Under the pieces are notes generated by a model, which was given only the letters and a program-made list of their open reading frames with translations, searched no databases and was not told where the DNA came from. From positions 1 to 20,804 of the forward strand of contig CAYOEZ010000064.1 of assembly GCA_964402955.1 (NCBI GenBank): a stretch of DNA of 20,804 nucleotides, in the 5' to 3' direction. The translations under genes and the position numbers were made by a program. The stretch is from CAYOEZ01 sp964402955 (GTDB taxonomy: Bacteria; Chloroflexota; DTOL01; DAOUCN01). Positions within the stretch are counted from its first letter, which is position 1. Each line of letters begins with the position of its first letter. Below are positions 13,410 through 20,804 of the stretch, piece after piece.

Positions 13410-14930
13410 TCAATCCCGCAGGCTTCTGCGCAAAATCTTGCCTGCTGTGCTTTTTGGAATGGACTGGTAAAACTCGACATAACGCGGATACTTGTAGGCG
13501 GCGACGCGCTGGCGGCAGTAGGCAATGATCTCGGCGGCAGTGGCCTCAGCATTCGGCTTGAGCACGACGGCGGCAAGGATCTCCTCGCCATGCACGGGAT
13601 CGGGAACGCCTACGACCACCGCGTCAGCCAGCGCCGGATGTTCGCGCAGCACCGCCTCTACCTCGCTGGGGTAGACCGAAAAGCCGGCGCGGTTGATGAC
13701 GTCCTTCTTGCGATCGACGACGTAAAGATAGCCGTCTCTATCGAGCCTGCCCATGTCGCCCGTGCGCAGCGCGTTGTTATGCAGAGCATCGGCCGTGGCG
13801 CCTGGTGACTTGTAGTACCCTTTCATGACGTTGTGCCCGCAGACCATGATCTCGCCAATGTCGCCAGTGGCCACGGGCGCGCCTTCGCTATCCACGATGC
13901 GCACACCCGTGCCCCAGAGCGGCTGGCCCACGGAGCCGGAGCGCTGGGCGCCTGGTGTGTTGACGGAGACAACCGGCGACGCCTCGGTGAGGCCGTACCC
14001 TTCGAGCAGTGCCACGCCGAAACGCTCCTGAAATGCCTGCGCTAGTCCCGTCAGCATAGGCGCGCCGCCGCTGATGCAGGTGGTTAGCGCGCCTGGCTCG
14101 CTCCGATGTGGGTTTGCGTCCGCCACAAGGTAGTGGAACAGCGTCGGCACGCCGGGCAGGTGAGTCACCTTGTCGCGTGCAATGGCGCTGAGCGCCGCGC
14201 CCGGCTCGAAGCGCGGCAACAGGCTGATCGTTCCGCCCACATAGAAGAGGGCATTCATGGCGCACGTCTGGCCAAACGAATGATAGAGAGGCAGCCCGGC
14301 AAAGCCGATCGAAGCGCCGCTCAGCCCAAGCGCACGCTCACCAAACATGGCTGCGTTGTAGAACAGGTTGAAGTGGGTCAGTTCTGCGCCCTTGGCCTGG
14401 CCGCTTGTACCCGACGTGAACAAGATGACAGCCGTATCGTCGGGCATCGTCCACATCATATCAAAGGAGGACGAGCCAACGGCCAGCATGGCATTGTACG
14501 AGATGGCGTGGTCGGGCAGAGCGTCGGAGCCGGGCGTGTTGACGATTATGACATGGCGACACGTGTCCACCGTCGCACAGCCCGCACGTACTTCCTCGGC
14601 GCACTCTTCCCATGCGAAAATGGCGGCGGCGTCTGATCTGGCGATGAGGTCGCGCACCTCGCCGGCCTTCAGCAAGTTGCTGAGAGGCACGACCGTCGCG
14701 CCCATCTTAAGAATCCCATAGTAGATGATCGGAAACTGAGGCACGTTGGGGATCATGACCGCCACGCGATCGCCGCGCTGGACTCCCAGCGAACGCAGGG
14801 AATTGGCGACCCGGTTAGACGCCGAGTTCAGCTCGCCGTAGGTCATGCGAGTCTCACCCATGATCAGCGCCGTGTGCTGAGGCCGGCGTGTTGCGCTCTC
14901 GTTGAGCAGCACGGCCAGGTTTAGAGCCAT
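13410..14930 (-). CDS. Acyl-CoA synthetase (AMP-binding), second ligase
   Basis: The 506-residue adenylate-forming ligase shows the phosphate loop FTSGTSGQAKG (171-181), the adenine motif GYGLTEASPVVSVN, the hinge RTGDMGRLDRDGYLYVVDRKKD and the catalytic lysine in STAGKILRR (Lys498). It makes acyl-CoA from a free acid, CoA and ATP. It is shorter than the FadD-like ligase at 5326-6987 and only moderately similar to it (for example VILFTSGTSG against LLQYTGGTTG), so the two may take different acids. ATG 14930 has GGAGGT 5 bases upstream. It begins 12 bp after the enoyl-CoA hydratase and ends next to the dehydrogenase start. Confidence 0.9.
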   Translation of the reverse strand: MALNLAVLLNESATRRPQHTALIMGETRMTYGELNSASNRVANSLRSLGVQRGDRVAVMIPNVPQFPIIYYGILKMGATVVPLSNLLKAGEVRDLIARSDAAAIFAWEECAEEVRAGCATVDTCRHVIIVNTPGSDALPDHAISYNAMLAVGSSSFDMMWTMPDDTAVILFTSGTSGQAKGAELTHFNLFYNAAMFGERALGLSGASIGFAGLPLYHSFGQTCAMNALFYVGGTISLLPRFEPGAALSAIARDKVTHLPGVPTLFHYLVADANPHRSEPGALTTCISGGAPMLTGLAQAFQERFGVALLEGYGLTEASPVVSVNTPGAQRSGSVGQPLWGTGVRIVDSEGAPVATGDIGEIMVCGHNVMKGYYKSPGATADALHNNALRTGDMGRLDRDGYLYVVDRKKDVINRAGFSVYPSEVEAVLREHPALADAVVVGVPDPVHGEEILAAVVLKPNAEATAAEIIAYCRQRVAAYKYPRYVEFYQSIPKSTAGKILRRSLRD

Positions 14931-14942
14931 AGAAACCTCCGG

Positions 14943-15728
14943 CTACTTGTCCTGGAACTTCGGTTGTCGCTTCTGCAGGAAGGCGCCCAGTCCCTCTTTG
15001 GCATCATCGCTGCCCATGACGCGAGCAAAGCTGGCGGCTTCGATCAGAAGTCCTTTATCCAGCGATGTGGCCAGTCCGTCGTTGACCGATTCCATGATGA
15101 GTTGGACGGCGACCTGCCCTTTGGCGACGACGCGCTTCGCCAGATCGCGGGCGGCGCGCACGACCTCGCCTTCCGGCACAACTCTGTTGACCAGTCCGAT
15201 GCGGTGGGCCTCCTGCGCTGGAATCATGTCGCCGGTGAGGAGCAGTTCCAGCGCCTTGGGCTTGCCCACCAGGCGCGGCAGTCGCTGTGTGCCGCCAAAG
15301 CCGGGAATGATGCCCAGGTTGATCTCTGGCTGGCCAAAGCGAGCACGATCCGATGCGATGCGCATGTGGCAGGCCATCGCCAACTCGTTGCCGCCGCCGA
15401 GGCAGATAGCATTGATGGCAGCGATCACTGGCTTCGGCATTTTTTCGATTTTGGTGAAGATAGCTTGCCCGGTCAAGACCAGCGTGTGCGCTTCAGCGGG
15501 TCCCTTGATTGAGTTGATCACACTGATATCGGCCCCTGCGCTGAAGGCAAACTGGCCGGCGCCGGTGATGATCAGGGCTTTGATATCGTCGTCGGCCGCC
15601 ACCTCGTCCAGCGCACTGTCCAACTCGGTCAGCGTAGCTGCGTCCAGTGCGTTGGCCGGGGGGTGGTCGATGGTCAGGACGGCTACGTGCTCTTCGACGG
15701 ATAGCTTGATAAACTGTCGGTCCGCCAT
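14943..15728 (-). CDS. Enoyl-CoA hydratase (crotonase family)
   Basis: This enzyme hydrates trans-2-enoyl-CoA to 3-hydroxyacyl-CoA, the second step of beta-oxidation. The 261-residue protein has the oxyanion-hole loops FSAGADI (62-68) and ICLGGGNELAMACHMRIAS (108-126) and both catalytic glutamates, Glu115 in GGGNELAMAC and Glu135 in QPEINLGIIPGFGGTQRLPR, so it should be a true hydratase rather than an isomerase or hydrolase variant. ATG 15728 has AAGGAG 8 bases upstream. The 44-bp gap upstream and the 12-bp gap downstream place it firmly in the array between the hydroxyacyl dehydrogenase and the ligase. Confidence 0.93.
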   Translation of the reverse strand: MADRQFIKLSVEEHVAVLTIDHPPANALDAATLTELDSALDEVAADDDIKALIITGAGQFAFSAGADISVINSIKGPAEAHTLVLTGQAIFTKIEKMPKPVIAAINAICLGGGNELAMACHMRIASDRARFGQPEINLGIIPGFGGTQRLPRLVGKPKALELLLTGDMIPAQEAHRIGLVNRVVPEGEVVRAARDLAKRVVAKGQVAVQLIMESVNDGLATSLDKGLLIEAASFARVMGSDDAKEGLGAFLQKRQPKFQDK

Positions 15729-15772
15729 ATTTGGCTCTCCTTTCCCAATCTACCCATAACAAGCTCAGAGCG

Positions 15773-16996
15773 CTAGGTGGTATACTCGCTGAACCCCTTG
15801 CCTGTCTTCCTGCCCAGATGCCCGGCCAGGACTTTGCGCCGCAGCAGCGGCGCGGGGTGAAAGCGTTGGCCCAGCGTTTCTTCAAGCTGCATCATCTCGT
15901 GCAGCACGACGTCCAATCCCATCGCGTCGGCGATCTGTAGTGGGCCGGCGATCTCTGTACCGCGCTTCATGCCTGCGCCGGCAATCATCGCCTTGTTGAT
16001 ATCGCCCACGCTGGCGATGTTCTCTTGCAGGCACAGAATAGCCTCGTTGATCAGAGGCAGGAACAAGCGGTTGAGGCTGAATGGCGTGCCGACGATACCG
16101 CTGCGCTTCTGCACGGCCGCAATCATGGCTTTGACCGGCTCATCGCTGTTGGCGCCGTAGCCGTAGAAGCCCGCCCCCGACTTCTCCCCCAGCCTCCCGG
16201 CGTTGACGATCATGCCCAAGAGCTCAGCCGGGCGCATGCGCTCGCCGTATTCTTCGTAGAGGGTGAGGGCCACGTCGGCGCAGACGTCGAGGCCCAGAAA
16301 GTCGGCCAGTGTGAAGGGCCCCATCGGCATACCCGATGCGACGACGACGCGATCCATCTCTGTTGCTGTTGCCGCGCCTTCCTGCAGAGCGTAGACGGAT
16401 TCATTGAGGAACGGCATCAGAATGCGGTTGACCAGGAAGCCGGCGCACTCTTGAACGACGACAGGGATCTTGCGCAGGCTTTCGGCAAACATGACGACAT
16501 CGTCGACGGTTTCCTGGCTCGTGTCCAGTCCGGGAATCACCTCAACCAGCTTCATCACATTGGCCGGGTTGAAAAAGTGCATGCCGATGACCTTGCGTGG
16601 GCGCGTCGTAGCCGCGGCCATGGCTGAGATGCTGAGCGCCGACGTGTTGGACGCAAAGATGGCGCCTTCGGGGCAGACGGCCTCGAGTTCGCCGAATATC
16701 TGTTTTTTCAGATCCATCTTTTCGGGAACCGCTTCGATGATGATGTCCACGTCCCGAAAATCATCGTAGCTGTCTGTTGGAATGAGCAAGGCCATCTTCT
16801 CTTCCATCTGGCCCGCGTCCATCTTGCCGCGATCGACACGGCTCTGGTAGATCGCCTGCACCCGGGCCGCGCCTTTGTCCGCCAACTGTTGATTGGCGTC
16901 TTTGAGAACGACAGGCAGCCCCGAATAGGTGATGACCTGGGCGATGCCTGCGCCCATGGCTCCGGCGCCAATGATCCCAGCTTTGAAAATGTACAT
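15773..16996 (-). CDS. 3-hydroxyacyl-CoA dehydrogenase
   Basis: The protein oxidises L-3-hydroxyacyl-CoA to 3-ketoacyl-CoA with NAD. Its 407 residues hold an N-terminal Rossmann domain (GIIGAGAMGAGIAQ, 7-20), FASNTSALSIS with the catalytic-site serine, and the signature HFFNPANVMKLVEVI with catalytic His140, followed by two consecutive C-terminal helical domains (QECAGFLVNRILMPFLNES at about 195-215, and NRLFLPLINEAILCLQE further on), as in the dehydrogenase half of FadB/FadJ. ATG 16996 is chosen because GAGGAGG lies 6 bases upstream and the conserved fold begins there; a longer frame to 17065 would overlap the thiolase end. It starts 20 bp after the thiolase. The hydratase is a separate gene here, not fused as in FadB. 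Confidence 0.93.
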   Translation of the reverse strand: MYIFKAGIIGAGAMGAGIAQVITYSGLPVVLKDANQQLADKGAARVQAIYQSRVDRGKMDAGQMEEKMALLIPTDSYDDFRDVDIIIEAVPEKMDLKKQIFGELEAVCPEGAIFASNTSALSISAMAAATTRPRKVIGMHFFNPANVMKLVEVIPGLDTSQETVDDVVMFAESLRKIPVVVQECAGFLVNRILMPFLNESVYALQEGAATATEMDRVVVASGMPMGPFTLADFLGLDVCADVALTLYEEYGERMRPAELLGMIVNAGRLGEKSGAGFYGYGANSDEPVKAMIAAVQKRSGIVGTPFSLNRLFLPLINEAILCLQENIASVGDINKAMIAGAGMKRGTEIAGPLQIADAMGLDVVLHEMMQLEETLGQRFHPAPLLRRKVLAGHLGRKTGKGFSEYTT

Positions 16997-17016
16997 ACCA
17001 CGCCTCCTCGCGTGTG

Positions 17017-18216
17017 CTACGCCCGCTCGACAACGATGGCGCCGCCCTGGCCGCCGCCCACGCACAGCGTAGCCAGCCCCAGAGCAACAGCGCGTTTCTT
17101 CATTTCGTGTAGCAATGTGACCAGAATGCGGCAGCCCGACGCTCCCACCGGGTGCCCGAGTGCGATGGCGCCGCCATTCACGTTGACCTTGTTCCAGTCC
17201 CAGCCCTGGTCGCTCAACACCTTGCCCACGGCCAGCGTCTGGGCCGCAAAGGCCTCATTGATCTCGACCAGGTGCATGTCCTTGAGGCTCAGGCCGGCCT
17301 TCAGCAGCGCCCTGGGCACAGCCACTGTCGGACCGATGCCCATGATGTGCGGCGGAACTGCGCCATAGGCATAGCCGCGCACATAGGCCATCACCTCCAG
17401 CCCCAGGTCTTCGGCTCGCTCGGCGGAGGCGACGATAATCGACGCCGCCCCATCGGAGATGCCGCACGAGTTGGCGGGAGTGACCGTTCCACCTTCCTTA
17501 AACACCGTCGGATAGAGGGCGGCGCGCTGCACCGTCAGACCGGGGTTGATGGTCTCGTCCTGGGTGATCTCTTCCCGGACAGGCTCACGCCCTGTCACCT
17601 TCTTCTCTACCGTCACGGGAACGATTTCGTCCTTGAAGCGGCCGCTGCGTGCGGCCATAAAGGCCTTCTTGTGGCTGCTGACCGCAAAGTCGTCCTGTTC
17701 CTCGCGGCTGATGTTGTACTTCTCGGCCAGATTTTCCGCCGTCCGCCCCATGATCTGGCCACAGATCGGATCGGTCAAGCCTTCCCACAGCGCATCGGTG
17801 AGTTGAGCGTGGCGCAGGCGCAAACCCCAGCGCGCTCCCTTTGACACATAAGGGATGGTACTCATGCTTTCCGTGCCGCCGCACAAGTAGACGTCGCCGT
17901 CGCCGGCCTGGATGGCCTGGCACGCACTTGTGATTGCCTGCAGACCTGAGGCGCAATTGCGGCCAACCGTGAATGCGGGTACGGAATCGGGAATCCCGGC
18001 CATCAGCGCCGCAACGCGGGCAATGTTAGTGGCGTCCGACGGTTGGCCGATGCAGCCGAAAATGACTTCATCGAGAACCTGGGGATCGATGCGCGAACGC
18101 TTTAACGTTTCGGTAATAGCGGCGCGGGCAAGTTGCTGGGGTGGCACGTCTTTGAAGGCGCCCCCGAAGTTGCCGATCGGAGTGCGTACACCGCAAGCCA
18201 GAACGATGGCTTTCAT
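17017..18216 (-). CDS. Acetyl-CoA acyltransferase (thiolase II family)
   Basis: Thiolase cleaves 3-ketoacyl-CoA with CoA to acetyl-CoA and a shortened acyl-CoA. The 399-residue protein has the full catalytic set: the nucleophile Cys88 in VGRNCASGLQAI, the NEAFA motif, His in GGAIALGHPVGASG and the C-terminal Cys in LCVGGGQGGA. MKAIVLACGVRTPIGNFGG is the usual N-terminus. ATG 18216 has GGGAGGT 5 bases upstream; the longer frame to 18285 has no conserved extension. It is the first gene of the minus-strand array, about 85 bases downstream of the predicted start point of the promoter at 18308-18337. The biosynthetic (acetoacetyl-CoA) direction is chemically possible, but the neighbours indicate degradation. 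Confidence 0.94.
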   Translation of the reverse strand: MKAIVLACGVRTPIGNFGGAFKDVPPQQLARAAITETLKRSRIDPQVLDEVIFGCIGQPSDATNIARVAALMAGIPDSVPAFTVGRNCASGLQAITSACQAIQAGDGDVYLCGGTESMSTIPYVSKGARWGLRLRHAQLTDALWEGLTDPICGQIMGRTAENLAEKYNISREEQDDFAVSSHKKAFMAARSGRFKDEIVPVTVEKKVTGREPVREEITQDETINPGLTVQRAALYPTVFKEGGTVTPANSCGISDGAASIIVASAERAEDLGLEVMAYVRGYAYGAVPPHIMGIGPTVAVPRALLKAGLSLKDMHLVEINEAFAAQTLAVGKVLSDQGWDWNKVNVNGGAIALGHPVGASGCRILVTLLHEMKKRAVALGLATLCVGGGQGGAIVVERA

Positions 18217-18307
18217 GTGTGACCTCCCAACCGAAACGCAAGAACGAAACGTGCAATCTGAGGGAATGATAGACGAGGAGAGCACAATGATGTGTCCATG
18301 TACTCCT

Positions 18308-18337
18308 ATTCTACACTAGGAGAGCAGCAAAAGTCAA
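18308..18337 (-). promoter_or_regulatory. Promoter of the beta-oxidation array
   Basis: On the minus strand TTGACT (18332-18337) and TAGAAT (18308-18313) are separated by 18 bases. Transcription would start near 18300 and give a leader of about 85 bases before the thiolase ATG. It is the only good promoter seen upstream of the thiolase. The sequence GTCAATATTGTGAC (18333-18346) overlapping the -35 is a partial palindrome that could be an operator; no regulator gene is present in the window to support this. Confidence 0.6.
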
Positions 18338-18359
18338 TATTGTGACAGGAGGAACAACC

Positions 18360-18388
18360 TTGACTTTGTGTGGGGATTGTGCTATATA
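18360..18388 (+). promoter_or_regulatory. Divergent promoter for the secreted multidomain protein
   Basis: TTGACT (18360-18365) and TATATA (18383-18388) are separated by exactly 17 bases. Transcription would begin near 18395, about 330 bases before the ATG at 18728, leaving a long untranslated leader. Its -35 box and the one of the opposite promoter form an inverted repeat (AAAGTCAA at 18330-18337, TTGACTTT at 18360-18367). Confidence 0.6.
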
Positions 18389-18399
18389 TGACATGTAGG

Positions 18400-18505
18400 G
18401 TCACCAATTGCCCAGATTTGTCGCTCAGAGTGAAAGCCAAGCAGACTGGCAAGGCGGTTTGCCAGGTCAAATCTGATCTGTACGTGACGACTTGCGGGCT
18501 GAGCG
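18400..18505 (+). other. Potential structured RNA leader with nested stems and possible pseudoknot
   Basis: Just after the predicted start point, stems can be read directly: GTCAC (18400-18404) with GTGAC (18484-18488); CAGATTTG (18413-18420) with CAAATCTG (18468-18475); and a hairpin CTGGCAA (18446-18452) with TTGCCAG (18459-18465) inside it. CGCTCAG (18422-18428), inside the second stem, is complementary to CTGAGCG (18499-18505) outside it, which would form a pseudoknot. I matched it to no known riboswitch class; a c-di-GMP-I pattern was looked for and not found. No gene is seen in this stretch. Confidence 0.4.
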
Positions 18506-18623
18506 TCGCACCCCACGTGTTCCCGCCTTTTAACCCGCCTAAGCGAAAGTCCTATACCTGCTGGGCGTTGACCTTGAGCGACAGCCAGGCACAGTAACAG
18601 TATGCATGTGGTTGCGTTGCGAA

Positions 18624-18665
18624 CGGGCCTTACGGCATTCTCTAGCCGGATCCTGCGACGGCCCG
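18624..18665 (+). other. Second imperfect hairpin in the leader
   Basis: CGGGCC (18624-18629) pairs with GGCCCG (18660-18665) and encloses a short CGGC/GCCG stem (18633-18636, 18645-18648). It lies 60 bases before the start codon at 18728. There is no T-run after it, so termination is unlikely; it may simply be leader structure. Between 18506 and 18623 I see nothing definable. Confidence 0.3.
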
Positions 18666-18727
18666 CCATGTGCTCTGTTGCCTAAAGAAAGGCGGCGGGC
18701 TCAGATGCATCGAGCGAAGGGGACAAC

Positions 18728-20804
18728 ATGTTCAAGCAGCGGAAATGGACCAAGTGGGCTGTAGTCGTGCGACTCGCCGCGTGTGCCGTGCTCCTGGCTA
18801 GTGTCTACGCAGCAGGTGCGCTGGCCGGCGGCCCGTTGCTTGCGGCGACTGCGCCAGGACTGGGTACGGCGGCGAGCTTCGCGGTCTTGGGCGCCTCCAC
18901 GGTGACCAACACCGGCTCGAGCAATATCATCGGAGATTTGGGTGTCAGCCCGGGCAGTACGGTCACCGGCTTTCCTCCGGGGATCGTGATCGGAGGAGCG
19001 ATATACGCAGGTGATGCTGTCGCGGCTCAAGCTCAGTCTGATGCCCTCTCTGCGTACAATAATCTAGCAGGCCAGCCGTGCGATTTCGACTTGACTGGTC
19101 AGGACCTGGGGCTGCTAACGCTCACCCCAGGCGTCTATTGTTTTTCGACGTCGGCTCAGTTGACGGGAAATCTTGTTCTCAACTTCCTGGGCGACCCCAA
19201 TGCGGTCTTCGTTTTCAAGATAGGGAGCACGCTCACAACCGCAAGCAACGCGACTGTTAGCGTGATCAATGGCGGTACAATCTGCAACGTTTTTTGGCAG
19301 GTCGGCACCTCCGCGACTCTGGATACAGGCACTACGTTCGTTGGGAACATTCTCGCGGACGCGAGCATCACCCTGAATACCAACGCAAGTGTGGACGGTA
19401 GGGCCTTGGCGCTAAATGGTGCAGTGACACTGGATACCAATAACATCTCCAACGCCGTCTGCCAACTCCCGCCTACATCTACGACAACGCCGACCAGCAG
19501 TGCGACCCTGACTCCCACGCCGACGGCAACGCCGACCGGCAGTGCGACCCTGACTCCCACGCCGACGGCCACTGCGACAAATAGCGCGACCGCCACCAGG
19601 ACGCCTATCTTCCACAAGGAGCCCTGGCACCAGTCTATTCCACCCGGCTACAGCCAACGCTACAACATCACCCTGCAGAACACAACCGGGAGCCTGATGA
19701 CCGGCGTCGTGGTCACCGACGTGATCCCGGAGGGGACTCGTTTCAGCGACGCGACGATCGTCGTAATCAGTTCGACCCCGCCGGATCCCTTCGCCTGGTA
19801 TGCAGCAGGCGGCTCATGGGACGGACTGCGTACTGTTGTTTGGAACGTCGGCTCGCTGCCGGCCGGCTATTACGCCAGTATGAAAGTGCACGTGTATGCG
19901 TTAAGCGGCTTGCCGTCTGGCACGATCCTCATCAACCGGGCCGCCATGAGCAGTTCTGGCGGACCGGCGATCAGCACGACTGCGAGCAGCTTAATTGAGG
20001 CTAACCGGCCCACGGCGACGGCAATGCCGACAGCTACCTTCACCCCGGTGCCGCTGTGTCCACCACAGCCGGTGGTACAGGTGGACTCGGGAAGCGACGT
20101 GTACTACGTGGACACGCGTGGTGCGCTGTGGTTGCCGGACCAGGCCTACCAGCCGGGGGTGAACACGTGGGGATATACGCACACCGCGACAAGCTTCACC
20201 TATGAGGTCAGTGACCCGATCTGGGGTACGGGCGACCCCGCCCTCTACCGGACGGAGCGTTGGTGGCAGGGCGACGGGGGATATCGCTTCCAGGTGCCGA
20301 ACGGCGACTACCTGGTCTTGTTGAAGATGGCGGAGATATACCGTCAGACGCGTGTTGGCACGCGCATCTTCAGTGTCGCCGTGCAGGGCGTGACTGCGCT
20401 GTCATATCTCGACCTGATGGACATCGCCGGTATGGACGTCGCTTACGATGTCCTCTTACCGGCCCACGTCAGTGATGGGCTGCTCTCAATTGATTTCATT
20501 GCCGAGCAAAGCAATCCGGCGCTGAAGGCCATTGCCGTGTTGTCGCCCAATCCCTGCACGCCGACTGTCACGCCCTCGGCAACTGCAAGCACGACGGCGA
20601 CGGCCACGCCGACCGACACCGCGACTGACACAGGCACGCGGACGGTAACCGCCACAGCGACGGCCAAACACACACAGGCGGAAACATCAACCAATCTGCC
20701 CGCCGTAACTGGCACAACCACCGGCTCGGCGACGGCGACGGGAAAGCGTACCCTGCACATAACCGCCCCACCGACGCGCACGCACCACCCAAGCCACACG
20801 GTCC
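18728..20804 (+). CDS. Secreted multidomain surface protein (DUF3494, DUF11-like, malectin-like), 3' partial
   Basis: The frame from ATG 18728 (AGGGG 5 bases upstream) has no stop to the window end: 692 codons, C-terminus missing. A basic N-terminus and hydrophobic core (residues about 11-33, ending in small residues) form a signal peptide. Residues about 45-245 are a DUF3494 ice-binding-like/adhesin domain (LGTAASFAVLGASTVTNTG, IIGDLGVSPGS, LTPGVYCFSTSAQLTG, VFWQVGTSATL). A Thr/Pro linker (250-293) precedes a DUF11-type beta domain (about 300-424; YNITLQNTTGSLMTG, VVTDVIPEGTRF). A malectin-like domain covers about 448-608 (VQVDSGS, AYQPGVNTWGY, VPNGDYLVLLKMAEIY, VSDGLLSIDFI), followed by a second Thr-rich tract. 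It is probably a cell-surface carbohydrate-binding or adhesive protein. Four Cys occur in the DUF3494 part. Ice binding itself is not implied. Confidence 0.85.
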   Translation, partial: MFKQRKWTKWAVVVRLAACAVLLASVYAAGALAGGPLLAATAPGLGTAASFAVLGASTVTNTGSSNIIGDLGVSPGSTVTGFPPGIVIGGAIYAGDAVAAQAQSDALSAYNNLAGQPCDFDLTGQDLGLLTLTPGVYCFSTSAQLTGNLVLNFLGDPNAVFVFKIGSTLTTASNATVSVINGGTICNVFWQVGTSATLDTGTTFVGNILADASITLNTNASVDGRALALNGAVTLDTNNISNAVCQLPPTSTTTPTSSATLTPTPTATPTGSATLTPTPTATATNSATATRTPIFHKEPWHQSIPPGYSQRYNITLQNTTGSLMTGVVVTDVIPEGTRFSDATIVVISSTPPDPFAWYAAGGSWDGLRTVVWNVGSLPAGYYASMKVHVYALSGLPSGTILINRAAMSSSGGPAISTTASSLIEANRPTATAMPTATFTPVPLCPPQPVVQVDSGSDVYYVDTRGALWLPDQAYQPGVNTWGYTHTATSFTYEVSDPIWGTGDPALYRTERWWQGDGGYRFQVPNGDYLVLLKMAEIYRQTRVGTRIFSVAVQGVTALSYLDLMDIAGMDVAYDVLLPAHVSDGLLSIDFIAEQSNPALKAIAVLSPNPCTPTVTPSATASTTATATPTDTATDTGTRTVTATATAKHTQAETSTNLPAVTGTTTGSATATGKRTLHITAPPTRTHHPSHTV
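19487..19570 (+). repeat. 42-bp tandem repeat, two copies, coding for the Thr/Pro linker
   Basis: Copies at 19487-19528 and 19529-19570 are nearly identical and encode the 14-residue unit TPT(S/G)SATLTPTPTA. It lies in frame within the secreted protein, between the DUF3494 and DUF11-like domains. Slippage or recombination here would change linker length without breaking the frame. Confidence 0.85.

Noticed and set aside
18400..18700. Cyclic di-GMP (GEMM) or cobalamin riboswitch
   Set aside because: The conserved blocks of these classes could not be found; the stems alone do not justify an assignment.
19487..19570. CRISPR-like repeats
   Set aside because: The two 42-bp units are directly adjacent without spacers and lie in frame within a Thr/Pro linker.

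Overview
The window looks like bacterial DNA of fairly high GC, most likely from a Chloroflexota (Anaerolineae-like) genome. This is an inference. It rests on the Thr/Pro (TPTPTATPT-type) linkers joining a DUF3494, a DUF11-like and a malectin-like domain in the secreted protein at the right end, on ETF genes paired with a membrane Fe-S quinone oxidoreductase, and on dispersed palindromes in the intergenic gaps. No rRNA or tRNA marker is present, so the taxon is not proven.

About 18 kb (335-18216) is one minus-strand array of fatty-acid or carboxylic-acid beta-oxidation genes. In transcription order these are: thiolase, 3-hydroxyacyl-CoA dehydrogenase, enoyl-CoA hydratase, acyl-CoA synthetase, two different acyl-CoA dehydrogenases, a second ETF beta gene (broken by a frameshift), a class I CoA-transferase/IpdAB-like pair, a second ETF alpha gene, a 51-codon remnant of a hot-dog thioesterase, a long-chain acyl-CoA ligase, a ROK fructokinase, a canonical EtfB and EtfA, and a membrane Fe-S oxidoreductase. 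Most gaps are under 50 bp, two junctions are 4-bp ATGA overlaps, and a good sigma70-type promoter lies upstream of the thiolase. Together the genes activate an acid (two ligases), carry out a full oxidation cycle (dehydrogenase, hydratase, hydroxyacyl dehydrogenase, thiolase) and pass acyl-CoA electrons through ETF to a NarI/HdrD-type Fe-S protein, which should reduce the menaquinone pool. The three larger spacers (3377-3570, 8210-8435, 12064-12273) each hold a palindromic repeat. Two of these belong to one family and lie directly upstream of the two etfA genes.

At the left edge (1-207, minus) a small membrane-protein gene with its own extended -10 promoter runs off the window. At the right, 18217-18727 is a divergent regulatory region with two opposed promoters whose -35 boxes form an inverted repeat, plus a long leader able to form nested stems. 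That leader precedes a plus-strand gene (18728 to the window end, no stop) for a large exported multidomain surface protein. This gene is not closed within the window and would be missed by a caller that needs a stop codon.

The points most worth a second look are the hidden thioesterase remnant, the frameshift in the second etfB, the split divergent ETF pair around an IpdAB-like pair, the acyl-CoA dehydrogenase that has lost the TEPxAGSD motif, the palindromes at both etfA genes, and the structured leader of the adhesin-like gene.
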